Shown: positions 1 to 6,235, numbered from the stretch's first letter. The stretch: DNA of 6,333 nucleotides from Syntrophobacterales bacterium (GCA_020052215.1 JAGVPN010000205.1:1-6333), one strand, 5' to 3'. Translations and numbers: made by a program. Notes: generated from the letters alone by a model not told the origin.

Positions 1-305
1 CTCATGCAATCGATTCAGCCTGTAACCTGTCTACTCCATCAGCTTTTAGCCGATAGAGTATCACCGCCGCAGAGTTTCTTCATTCATACCATCTCCTTTG
101 TTACCGGGATTGCTCTGGATGCACACTCGGAACATTCTTCTCATGAGATGCGAATGCTGGGCCGATCATATCAAGGACTCGGGCAAAATTCATCTAATTT
201 CTTACAGATTACCGAACCCCCCTCGGCCTCAGTAGCCGGGAAATAATTGCATCAGGCAAGATAAATCAGTTAATATTACAAATTAGGCTAAGAAAAGGGG
301 AACCC
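1..305. other. Gene-free left flank and leader of the epimerase gene
   Basis: I see no supported gene here. The stretch is visibly richer in A and T than the genes that follow. The one plus-strand open frame (4-246) has no visible ribosome site, an unconvincing composition and no recognisable motif. On the minus strand there are only very short frames: 30 codons at 101-193, then a good Shine-Dalgarno-like CTCCTTT (plus-strand reading, 93-99) before an 8-codon frame at 61-87. They could be remnants of a decayed gene, but I cannot name one. A 10-bp perfect palindrome (TCTCATGAGA) lies at 139-148. The last 60 bases are AT-rich and probably carry the promoter of the epimerase gene. Confidence 0.6.
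247..276 (+). promoter_or_regulatory. Possible weak promoter for the epimerase gene
   Basis: TTGCAT at 247-252 and TAATAT at 271-276 are 18 bp apart and resemble loose -35 and -10 boxes of the housekeeping sigma factor (3 of 6 and 4 of 6 consensus bases). They sit in the most AT-rich part of the window, about 30 bp before the start codon, which is where a promoter is expected. The match is poor, so this is a positional guess. Confidence 0.2.
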
Positions 306-1247
306 ATGAGCAAGCCCAAACGGATCCTGGTTACCGGCGGAGCCGGCTTCATCGCCTCCCACGTGGCGGACCAGTTGGTGGCCACCGGCCACGACGTGGC
401 AGTGGTGGACAACTTGAGTATGGGGAAACGGGAATATGTCCCGGCCGCGGCGCGGTTTTATCCTTACGACATCAAATCGCCGGAGACCGTTGAGCTCATC
501 CGCGGCTGGCGGCCCCAGGTGATCGTGCACCATGCCGCCCAGATGAGCGTCCAGGTCTCGGTGAGCAATCCCATCTTCGACGCCCAGGAAAACATCCTGG
601 GGTCGCTCAATCTCTTGCAGGCCGCGGCCGCAGCCAGGGTGGAGAAGGTGATCTTCGCCTCCACCGGCGGGGCCATTTACGGGGATGACGCCCCGCTGCC
701 GGCCCGGGAGACCGACCAGGCCAGGCCCGAGGCCCCTTATGGCATCGCCAAGCTGGCGGTGGAGCACTATTTGCACTTTTATCAGCGGGAACACGGCATC
801 ATCCCCATCGCCCTGCGCTACGCCAATGTCTTCGGCCCTCGCCAGAACGGCATGGGGGAAGCCGGGGTGGTGGCCATCTTCATCGAAAAATTCCTGGCCG
901 GGCAGCAACCCCGGATCAACGGCGACGGTTTGCAAACCCGGGATTTCGTCTTTGTGGGGGATATCGTGGCCGCCAATCTCCTGGCCCTTACGTATCCCCA
1001 GGCCGGGGCGTTCAACATCGGCACCGGCCAGGAGACGGATATCCTCACCGTTTATCTGAAGCTCCAGGAACTCCTGGGCTCGCCCCTGGGGCCGGAACAC
1101 GGCCCCGCCAAGCCCGGGGAGCAGCGCCGGAGCGCCCTGGACAGCACCCTGGCCCACCGCGAGTTGGGCTGGCAGCCCCGGGTAAGCCTGGCTCAGGGGC
1201 TGGCCCAGACCGTGGCGGCTTTCCGGGAGGCGGAGGTTATAAAATAA
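306..1247 (+). CDS. NAD-dependent epimerase/dehydratase, UDP-glucose 4-epimerase-like (extended SDR)
   Basis: This 313-residue cytoplasmic enzyme belongs to the extended short-chain dehydrogenase/reductase family and most resembles UDP-glucose 4-epimerases. These invert C4 of a nucleotide sugar through a transient NADH/4-keto intermediate and feed polysaccharide or LPS synthesis. Seen: an N-terminal Rossmann strand with TGGAGFIASH at 10-19; acidic D35 after the second strand (VVDNLS), expected to hold the NAD ribose; HHAAQ at 75-79; STGGAIYG at 119-126; and the catalytic YxxxK as Y145-K149 (PYGIAK). LRYANVFGPRQ and the RDFVFVGDI segment are typical of the substrate side. Length is normal for the family. 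The ATG at 306 follows AAGGGG with 5 nt spacing. One oddity is alanine at position 17, where the third glycine of GxxGxxG is usual. The exact substrate (UDP-Glc, UDP-GlcNAc or another) cannot be read from sequence, so no gene symbol is given. It lies 112 bp before the ABC operon and may be a separate transcription unit. Confidence 0.93.
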   Translation: MSKPKRILVTGGAGFIASHVADQLVATGHDVAVVDNLSMGKREYVPAAARFYPYDIKSPETVELIRGWRPQVIVHHAAQMSVQVSVSNPIFDAQENILGSLNLLQAAAAARVEKVIFASTGGAIYGDDAPLPARETDQARPEAPYGIAKLAVEHYLHFYQREHGIIPIALRYANVFGPRQNGMGEAGVVAIFIEKFLAGQQPRINGDGLQTRDFVFVGDIVAANLLALTYPQAGAFNIGTGQETDILTVYLKLQELLGSPLGPEHGPAKPGEQRRSALDSTLAHRELGWQPRVSLAQGLAQTVAAFREAEVIK

Positions 1248-1359
1248 GTTTTGGGGCTATGCAGTTGAGTCTCACGGAAAAAACTTTTGGCAATTGCTAT
1301 AACTTTATGAGGGCATCTTGCTCTAACCTGTAAGCCATGGACATCGGATGGATTGAAAC
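1248..1359. promoter_or_regulatory. Intergenic spacer; possible promoter region of the ABC operon
   Basis: This 112-bp AT-richer gap separates the epimerase from the transporter genes. There is no clear terminator hairpin after the epimerase stop. A TATAAC at 1298-1303 could be a -10 box, but no convincing -35 lies 16-18 bp upstream. An 8-bp palindrome GCAATTGC covers 1290-1297. A purine-rich GGATGGA at 1346-1352 is a modest ribosome site for the ATG at 1360. The gap is large compared with the junctions that follow, so an operon promoter here is reasonable but not shown. Confidence 0.3.
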
Positions 1360-2295
1360 ATGCAGACCATGATCGAAGCGCAGGACCTGACCAAGTACTA
1401 CGGTCCGCAACTGGCCGTCAGCCGCCTGGATTTTGAGGTGGCGGCCGGGGAGATTGTGGGCTTCCTGGGCCCCAACGGCGCCGGGAAGACCACCACCCTG
1501 AAAATCCTGGCGGGATTTTTGGCGCCGTCCGCGGGCACGGCCAGGATCAACGGCTACGACTGCGTCACCGACTCCCTGGCGGTGCGGCGCTCCCTGGGGT
1601 ACGTGCCGGAGAACGTGGCCATTTACCCCGACCTCACCGTGACCCAGTTTTTGCGGTTCGCCGCCCGGGCCAAGGGGGTTTCGGCCAAAGCCGAAACCGG
1701 GGAAGTTGACCGGGTGGTGGGGGCCTGCGGCCTGGAAGAGGTCCGGGGCAAACTGGCCGCGGCCCTGTCCAAAGGTTTCCGCCAGCGGCTCGGGTTGGCC
1801 CAGGCCCTGATAAACCAGCCGCCGCTGCTCATCATGGATGAGCCCACCATCGGCCTGGACCCCTCCCAGATCGTGGAAATCCGCCAGTTGATCAAAAACC
1901 TGGAGGGCGACCATACGGTCATGCTGAGCAGCCACATCCTGCCGGAGGTGAGCCAGTTGTGCCACCGGGTGATCATCATCAACCGGGGCCAGATCGTGGC
2001 CAGCGACACCCCGGAAAACCTCTCCCGGCAACTGGGCCATGGGTCCCGGGTGCTGCTGACGGTGGCCGGACCGGATGAGCAGGTTAGGGCCGCCCTTGCC
2101 GCCGTTTCCGGGGTGAACCGGGCGCTCGGCCAGGGAGAGGGGAAATACCTGGTGGAGGCCGACAGCGGCGTGGAGCTGCGCCCGCAGTTGGCCCGGGTGG
2201 TAGTGGAGCGGGGCTGGCAACTCCTGGAATTGAAGTCCCAGGAGTTCACCCTGGAAGAAGTGTTCATCAATCTGGTAACGGAAGAAGAGTCATGA
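1360..2295 (+). CDS. ABC transporter ATP-binding protein, GldA/CcmA type
   Basis: This 311-residue cytoplasmic ATPase is the energy-coupling subunit of an ABC-2 type transporter. Seen in order: aromatic YYG at 13-15, which stacks on the adenine; Walker A GPNGAGKT at 37-44; a Q-loop equivalent YVPENVAIYP at 81-90 with glutamate (E84) where many ABC proteins have glutamine; signature LSKGFRQR at 136-143; Walker B LLIMDE at 156-161 with catalytic E161; D-loop GLDP at 165-168; and the switch histidine H192 in LSSHIL. All residues needed for ATP hydrolysis are present. About 100 residues after the nucleotide-binding domain, ending in SQEFTLEEVFINL, form the C-terminal extension usual in GldA/DrrA/CcmA-type ATPases. 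The LSKG(F/Y)RQR form and the E-for-Q change are typical of this subgroup. The start could instead be the ATG at 1369 (MIEAQDL), which fits homologues equally well; 1360 has the better ribosome-site spacing. Its stop overlaps the permease start by 4 bp (ATGA), indicating translational coupling and a shared complex. Confidence 0.95.
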   Translation: MQTMIEAQDLTKYYGPQLAVSRLDFEVAAGEIVGFLGPNGAGKTTTLKILAGFLAPSAGTARINGYDCVTDSLAVRRSLGYVPENVAIYPDLTVTQFLRFAARAKGVSAKAETGEVDRVVGACGLEEVRGKLAAALSKGFRQRLGLAQALINQPPLLIMDEPTIGLDPSQIVEIRQLIKNLEGDHTVMLSSHILPEVSQLCHRVIIINRGQIVASDTPENLSRQLGHGSRVLLTVAGPDEQVRAALAAVSGVNRALGQGEGKYLVEADSGVELRPQLARVVVERGWQLLELKSQEFTLEEVFINLVTEEES

Positions 2296-3080
2296 TGCAG
2301 ATCAGAGGTTGGCTGGCAGTGGTGCGGAAAGAATTGACCATCTATTTCGGCACCCCGATTTTTTATATCACCGGGTTTTTCTTTCTGCTCCTGGCGGGAT
2401 ATTTTTTCTACACCAACGTCGTCTACTACAGCATCATCAGCTTCCAGGCGGCCCAGCAGGCGTCCAACCCCCAGATCGCCGCCCAGCTTAATCCCCTGCA
2501 GATGGTCTTCCGGCCCCTGTTTGCGATCCTGGCCATCATCCTGCTGTTTCTGGTGCCGTTCATCACCATGCGCCTGCTGGCCGAAGAAAAGCGTTCCGGG
2601 ACCGCAGAGCTGCTGTTCACCTACCCGTTGACGGACTGGGCGGTGATCGCTGGCAAATTCGGCGCCGCCTTGCTGCTCTACCTCATCTTGCTGGCTTTTA
2701 CGGTCAGCTACCCCCTGGTGCTTGGCCAGATCATCCGGCTGGATTGGGGCGCCCTGGGCGCCGGCTACCTGGGTCTGGTCCTGTTGGGGGCCGCCTGCCT
2801 GTCCCTGGGGCTGTTTGCCTCCAGCCTCACCGAAAACCAGATCGTGGCCGGCGTGGTGGCCTTTGCCCTGCTGCTCCTCTTCTGGATCATCGGCTGGGTC
2901 CAGGAGCTGGGGGCCGGCGACTTAGGAAGAATCTTCCAGTCCCTGTCCCTGATGGAGCACTTCGAAAACTTCACCAAAGGGGTGATCGACACCCGTGACC
3001 TGGTGTATTGCCTGAGTTTCATCTACTTTTTCCTCTTTCTCACCAAGAGACAGTTGGAATCCCGACGCTGGAGAGCTTAA
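2292..3080 (+). CDS. ABC-2 type transporter permease, GldF-like
   Basis: This 262-residue inner-membrane protein is the transmembrane subunit paired with the upstream ATPase. Hydrophobic stretches suggest six membrane segments, at roughly 23-44, 75-93, 118-142, 155-178, 184-203 and 237-250. After the second comes a conserved cytoplasmic segment MRLLAEEKRSGTAELLFTYP (93-112), the coupling-region hallmark of GldF/NosY/ABC-2 permeases. The N-terminus (VVRKELTIYFGTPIFYI) is also typical: a short amphipathic stretch before the first membrane segment. A KxxxEFFENF-like element appears as MEHFENFTKGVID (221-233), another family feature. The protein is the usual length for a stand-alone GldF and is not fused to the GldG domain as in some bacteria. 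The start at 2292 overlaps the ATPase stop; ATG at 2295 is an alternative that would only remove one Met. GGAAGAAGAG upstream can act as ribosome site. Such permeases usually dimerise. The substrate is unknown. Confidence 0.93.
   Translation: MMQIRGWLAVVRKELTIYFGTPIFYITGFFFLLLAGYFFYTNVVYYSIISFQAAQQASNPQIAAQLNPLQMVFRPLFAILAIILLFLVPFITMRLLAEEKRSGTAELLFTYPLTDWAVIAGKFGAALLLYLILLAFTVSYPLVLGQIIRLDWGALGAGYLGLVLLGAACLSLGLFASSLTENQIVAGVVAFALLLLFWIIGWVQELGAGDLGRIFQSLSLMEHFENFTKGVIDTRDLVYCLSFIYFFLFLTKRQLESRRWRA
3070..3075 (+). promoter_or_regulatory. Ribosome-binding site that sets a GTG start for the GldG-like gene
   Basis: GGAGAG ends 7 nt before the GTG at 3083, an ideal spacing, and lies within the last codons of the permease gene. 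The in-frame TTG at 3008 would add 25 residues read out of frame from the permease gene, with no homologue-like sequence, so I take GTG 3083 as the true start. Confidence 0.7.
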
Positions 3081-3082
3081 CC

Positions 3083-4525
3083 GTGAGTTGGCGAGATCGA
3101 TTCCAAAAACGCCGAGTACTGTATGGCGCCGGCTCCGCAATGTCGGTGCTGCTGGTGCTGGGGATCCTGGTCCTGGCGGCCTGGCTGACCAACTGGCGCC
3201 CGATGCGCTGGGACACCACCTCCGAGCAGACCCAGTCTTTGTCGCCGGTCACCAAGGCCTTGCTCAAAGAGGTCACCAAACCTCTCACCCTGACGGCCTT
3301 CATGCCCGAGGGCGCCGGAGAACGCCAGAGCGCCAAAGAGGTTTTGCAGCTCTATGTGTACCATAATCCCCAGGTCAGCTACCGCTTCGTGGACCCCGAG
3401 CGGGAGCCCCTCAAGGCCCACCAGGCGGGGTACCGCTTTGCCGGCAACGTGCTGCTGGACTACCAGGGCCGGCGGCAGATGGCCGACCAGACCGACGAAA
3501 ACGCCATCACCAATGCCCTGCGCAAGGTTATGCAGGTGGAGCGCCAGAAGGTCTATTTTCTCGCCGGGCACGGCGAGCGGGACCTGAATGACCCCAAGCC
3601 CGGAGGGTTCCAGGTGGCGAAAAAAGCCCTGGACAACGAAGGCTACGAAGTCGAGTCCCTCAGCCTGCTGAACCGCGGGGCGGTCCCCCAGGATGCCGCG
3701 GTGGTCATCGTAGCCGGCCCGAAAAAGCCGCTGCTGTCCACTGAAGTGGCGGCTCTGAAGGCCTATCTGGAGAAGGGCGGCCGGCTCCTGATCATGCTGG
3801 GGGCATTTGAGGATGGCGGCCTGAAGGGATTTTTAACGGGCTACGGCGTGGATCTGGACAACGGCCTCATCCTGGACGTCAACCAGGTGAGCCAATCCCT
3901 GGGGCTCAGCGCGGTCATGCCCCTGGTGTCCCAGTACGGCCCCTCCAAGATCACCCAGGATTTTAAGAACCTGGTCACGATTTATCCCATGGCCCGGCCC
4001 CTGATTTTGAAAAAGGACCATCCGGAGGTCTCTCTGCTGGCCCTGGCCACCACCATGTCCACCAGCTACGAGAAACTGGGGAAAGAGTGGATCAAGGACG
4101 AGAAAGCCGCCTTTGACGCCAAGACCGACCAGAAGGGCCCCTTCACCGTGGGCGTCCAGGTGGAAATCAAGCTGACTCCGATAAAGGGCGAGCCGGCCCG
4201 GAAAAGCGGCCAGGGCCAGGCAGGAGAAAAGCCGCCGGCGGCCCCGGAAGGATCGAAAACCTTTCTGGTGGTTTATGGCGATGTGGACTTCGCGGCCAAC
4301 AGCTTTTTCAACCTTTTCGGCAACGGGGACCTGTTTTTGAATACCACGAACTTCCTGGCCCGGGCCATGGAGCAGATTACGGTGCGGGGGGCAGGCAAGG
4401 CGCAGCTCTTGACCCTCAAAAGCGGACAGTTCTGGGCGTTGTTCCTGGTCTGCCTGGTGGGGGCCCCCCTGTTGATGCTGGTGGCCGGCATCTGGGCCTA
4501 CCGGCGGCGGCGGGCCCGGCGATGA
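3083..4525 (+). CDS. GldG-family ABC transporter auxiliary protein (PF09822-type)
   Basis: This 480-residue protein, starting at GTG 3083, is anchored at both ends of the chain. A short basic N-terminus (RDRFQKRR) precedes a membrane segment at about 16-36, and a second segment at about 450-473 precedes an arginine-rich RRRRARR tail. The roughly 410 residues between them should face the periplasm. The junction after the first segment (RWDTTSEQTQSLSPVTKALL, 42-61) is the diagnostic start of GldG-family proteins. Other family marks are TDENAITNALRKV (137-149), YFLAGHGERDLND (158-170) and, near the C-terminus, FLVVYGDVDFAANSFF (394-409) with NGDLFLN (414-420). Residues 366-390 form a Pro/Ala/Gly/Lys-rich linker, probably disordered. 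The GldG domain is thought to be a non-enzymatic, possibly ligand-binding or scaffolding fold; this is family inference. It lies 2 bp after the permease stop and overlaps the next gene by 4 bp, so it almost certainly works with this transporter. Confidence 0.9.
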   Translation: MSWRDRFQKRRVLYGAGSAMSVLLVLGILVLAAWLTNWRPMRWDTTSEQTQSLSPVTKALLKEVTKPLTLTAFMPEGAGERQSAKEVLQLYVYHNPQVSYRFVDPEREPLKAHQAGYRFAGNVLLDYQGRRQMADQTDENAITNALRKVMQVERQKVYFLAGHGERDLNDPKPGGFQVAKKALDNEGYEVESLSLLNRGAVPQDAAVVIVAGPKKPLLSTEVAALKAYLEKGGRLLIMLGAFEDGGLKGFLTGYGVDLDNGLILDVNQVSQSLGLSAVMPLVSQYGPSKITQDFKNLVTIYPMARPLILKKDHPEVSLLALATTMSTSYEKLGKEWIKDEKAAFDAKTDQKGPFTVGVQVEIKLTPIKGEPARKSGQGQAGEKPPAAPEGSKTFLVVYGDVDFAANSFFNLFGNGDLFLNTTNFLARAMEQITVRGAGKAQLLTLKSGQFWALFLVCLVGAPLLMLVAGIWAYRRRRARR

Positions 4526-5907
4526 CTCCCCGGCGGCTGATACCTTATGTGGTGATTTTTCTGATCCTGGCCGGGTCCTACGCCGGCCTCCGGTGGCGCC
4601 AGGAACAACAGGCCGCTCGGGACGAACAGGCCAAAAAAGTCTTCCACCTCCAGGAAACCGACCTCAGCGACCTGAGCCTGGTCCGGGGTAAAGACGAAGT
4701 GCGCCTGGTCAAAAAAGACCAGGTCTGGCGCCTCACCGCCCCCCTGAACACCAAGGCCGACCAGACCGTGGTGGGCTCCATGCTTACCACCCTGGCCCGG
4801 CTCCGGAAGGAGAGGGACCTGGGGGCGGAAAAGGACCTCAAACCCTTCGGGCTGGATAAACCCGGCCTGGTGGTGAAATTTACGGCCCAGGGGCAGCCGC
4901 ACCAGTTGGCGGTCGGCGCCAAGGTCCCGGGAGACCAGAATTATTACGTCCTCCGGGACCAGGACCCCCACCTGCTGACGATCAGCACGGGAAGCAAAGA
5001 TTCCCTGGACCGCCAACTCCTGGCCCTCCGGGACAAGACCCTGCTGGCCTTTATTATCGGCGAAGTCAAGGGCCTCAGGGTCAAGGGCCCCAAGACCGCG
5101 GTGGCCCTGGAGAAGACCGGCCCCCAGACCTGGGGCTGGGTGGGACGCCCTGACTTCCGGGTGCGGGGCGATCGGGTGTGGAAACTCTTGCGGGACCTCC
5201 ATATTGCCCGGGCCAAAAACTTTCTGGAGCCCCCCCCCAAGAATTTAGCGGCCCTGGACCTGGTCCCGGACCGCCAGACCGAAATCACGGTGGTGACGCC
5301 GGCCGGGGACCAGACCTTCTGGTTGGGGGCCAAAAAAGACGACGCGGTTTATGCCCGTTTAGGGGCGGGAGGGCCCGTGGCGCTGGTGGATGCAGCCCTG
5401 GCCGACGAAGTTGACCAGACCCTGGCGTCTTTAGAAGACCGCCGCCTATGGTCCGGGGCCATTGCCGCGGTCCACCAGGTCGTTTGGGGCCCCCCCGGCA
5501 AGACCTGGACCGCCCGGAAAGACCAGGATGGCTGGAAGATCACCGGGCCGGACCAGGCGGCCACGCAGCAGCCCGCGGCGCGGCTGGAGATGGCTTTGTG
5601 GAATTTCCAGAAGATAGAAGGGGAAAAAATTCCGCCTCCGGGCGACGCCCCGCCAGGTCCCCCGGCCTTTGTCCTGGAACTCCTGGACCAGGCCGGCAAA
5701 CCCCTGCTGCACCTGGAGGAGGTGGGAGCCGTGGGGAAAAGCGCCCTCAAGGTCCTTATCCGGGCGGGAGACCAAACCGTGCTGGCCCTAATACCCCTGG
5801 AGTTATTCCGCCAGTGGCAGGAAGAAATGCACCGGCTGACCGCGTCTGCGGCCCCGGCCGGGCCTCCACGGGAGAAGGGTGAGAGCAGTAAGGGCGGCAA
5901 GCAGTGA
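4522..5907 (+). CDS. DUF4340 domain-containing membrane-anchored protein
   Basis: This 461-residue protein has one N-terminal membrane segment (about 6-23, RRLIPYVVIFLILAGSYAGL) and a long, probably periplasmic remainder with no lipobox cysteine. The body matches the DUF4340 pattern and appears to hold three tandem copies of a unit of about 130 residues, starting near 48, 182 and 317. Each begins with a beta-type segment leading to a tryptophan motif (WRLTAP at 69, WGWVGRP at 204, WKITGP at 338). Each then has a helix ending in a charged turn (RKERDL, ARAKNFL, KIEGEKI), followed by a beta stretch ending in LAVG, FWLG or LHLE. The C-terminal 25 residues are low-complexity Pro/Gly/Lys. The function is unknown; in bacteria DUF4340 genes commonly follow GldG-like genes, as here. 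The start ATG lies within the ATGA overlap with the upstream stop and has no good Shine-Dalgarno, so translation probably depends on re-initiation. A run of nine C occurs at 5230-5238 without breaking the frame. Confidence 0.88.
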   Translation: MTPRRLIPYVVIFLILAGSYAGLRWRQEQQAARDEQAKKVFHLQETDLSDLSLVRGKDEVRLVKKDQVWRLTAPLNTKADQTVVGSMLTTLARLRKERDLGAEKDLKPFGLDKPGLVVKFTAQGQPHQLAVGAKVPGDQNYYVLRDQDPHLLTISTGSKDSLDRQLLALRDKTLLAFIIGEVKGLRVKGPKTAVALEKTGPQTWGWVGRPDFRVRGDRVWKLLRDLHIARAKNFLEPPPKNLAALDLVPDRQTEITVVTPAGDQTFWLGAKKDDAVYARLGAGGPVALVDAALADEVDQTLASLEDRRLWSGAIAAVHQVVWGPPGKTWTARKDQDGWKITGPDQAATQQPAARLEMALWNFQKIEGEKIPPPGDAPPGPPAFVLELLDQAGKPLLHLEEVGAVGKSALKVLIRAGDQTVLALIPLELFRQWQEEMHRLTASAAPAGPPREKGESSKGGKQ

Positions 5908-5964
5908 ATCGAGGTTCACGCCGTGGCGACCTGATTAATGGCGCTGGTCCGAAAAGTTGGTTAA

Positions 5965-6119
5965 ATCGGTGGCGCAGGCTTTCCAGCCTGTGCCGACGCA
6001 TTTCTTATAGGGCGGCCTGTGGCCGCCAGGATTCGGCGGGCATAGCCCGCCCTATGAAAACTGGTGGCCCCGGCATCTTGCCGGGGCGGGGCGCAGGCTG
6101 GAAAGCCTGCGCCACCGAT
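5965..6119. repeat. Nested GC-rich palindromic element (REP/MITE-like hairpin cluster)
   Basis: Two 30-nt arms, 5965-5994 and 6090-6119, are reverse complements at 29 of 30 positions. Each arm is also a hairpin on its own: 5971-5980 pairs with 5985-5994 (TTCC loop, one G-T pair), and 6090-6099 pairs with 6104-6113 (GGAA loop, perfect). Between the arms lie three more hairpins: GGCGGCC/GGCCGCC at 6011-6027, GGCGGGC/GCCCGCC at 6035-6051, and GCCCCGGC/GCCGGGGC at 6067-6087. An alternative pairing joins ATAGGGCGG (6007-6015) to CCGCCCTAT (6047-6055). This dense architecture matches dispersed, non-autonomous repeat elements seen in environmental bacteria. Whether it is multicopy here cannot be told from one window. 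It may also act as a 3' mRNA barrier or terminator for the operon. Confidence 0.8.
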
Positions 6120-6135
6120 ATTACCCTGCGCCGGA

Positions 6136-6155
6136 GGCGGGCACGGAGGCTCGCC
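6136..6155. repeat. Additional small hairpin next to the palindromic element
   Basis: GGCGGGC at 6136-6142 pairs with GCTCGCC at 6149-6155, with one G-T pair and a 6-nt loop (ACGGAG). It begins 16 bp outside the outer arm of the nested palindrome and has the same size and GC-rich style as the inner hairpins. It may be a further module of the same element or chance in GC-rich DNA. Confidence 0.45.
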
Positions 6156-6235
6156 CCAGCGGTGGAATTATATCGAGTAGCGCTCAAACAGGTAATATAG
6201 CGTTTGCCATAAATTCCTTCCGTTTGGAGGTTCCT

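Noticed and set aside
4..246. 80-codon plus-strand open frame in the left flank
   Set aside because: It has no ribosome site in view, no recognisable motif and a composition unlike the neighbouring genes, and it starts at the window edge.
288..1157. 289-codon minus-strand open frame opposite the epimerase
   Set aside because: It is antisense to a clear SDR gene with intact motifs. Its product is rich in G, P, H and D repeats, typical of a shadow frame in GC-rich DNA.
1287..1297. Sigma-54-like TTGGCA plus TTGC near the ABC operon
   Set aside because: The GG and GC dinucleotides are only 5 bp apart, not the 10 bp required for a -24/-12 promoter.
1297..2220. 307-codon minus-strand open frame opposite the ABC ATPase
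   Set aside because: The plus strand carries all ABC motifs. The antisense product has low-complexity composition and no recognisable domain.
3008..3082. Upstream TTG start for the GldG-like gene
   Set aside because: It would overlap the permease by 73 bp and add an unrelated leader. GTG at 3083 has an ideal ribosome site and gives the normal N-terminal membrane anchor.
5065..5089. 10-nt direct repeat GTCAAGGGCC in the DUF4340 gene
   Set aside because: It encodes the short VKGLRVKGP stretch and is readily explained by codon preference. No longer repeat surrounds it.
5971..6113. CRISPR-like repeat series
   Set aside because: The repeated units are inverted and differ in sequence, with no regular direct repeats or unique spacers of constant length.
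5904..6200. 98-codon plus-strand open frame at the operon end
   Set aside because: It is built almost wholly from the nested palindromic element, overlaps the DUF4340 stop and reads as arginine-rich nonsense.
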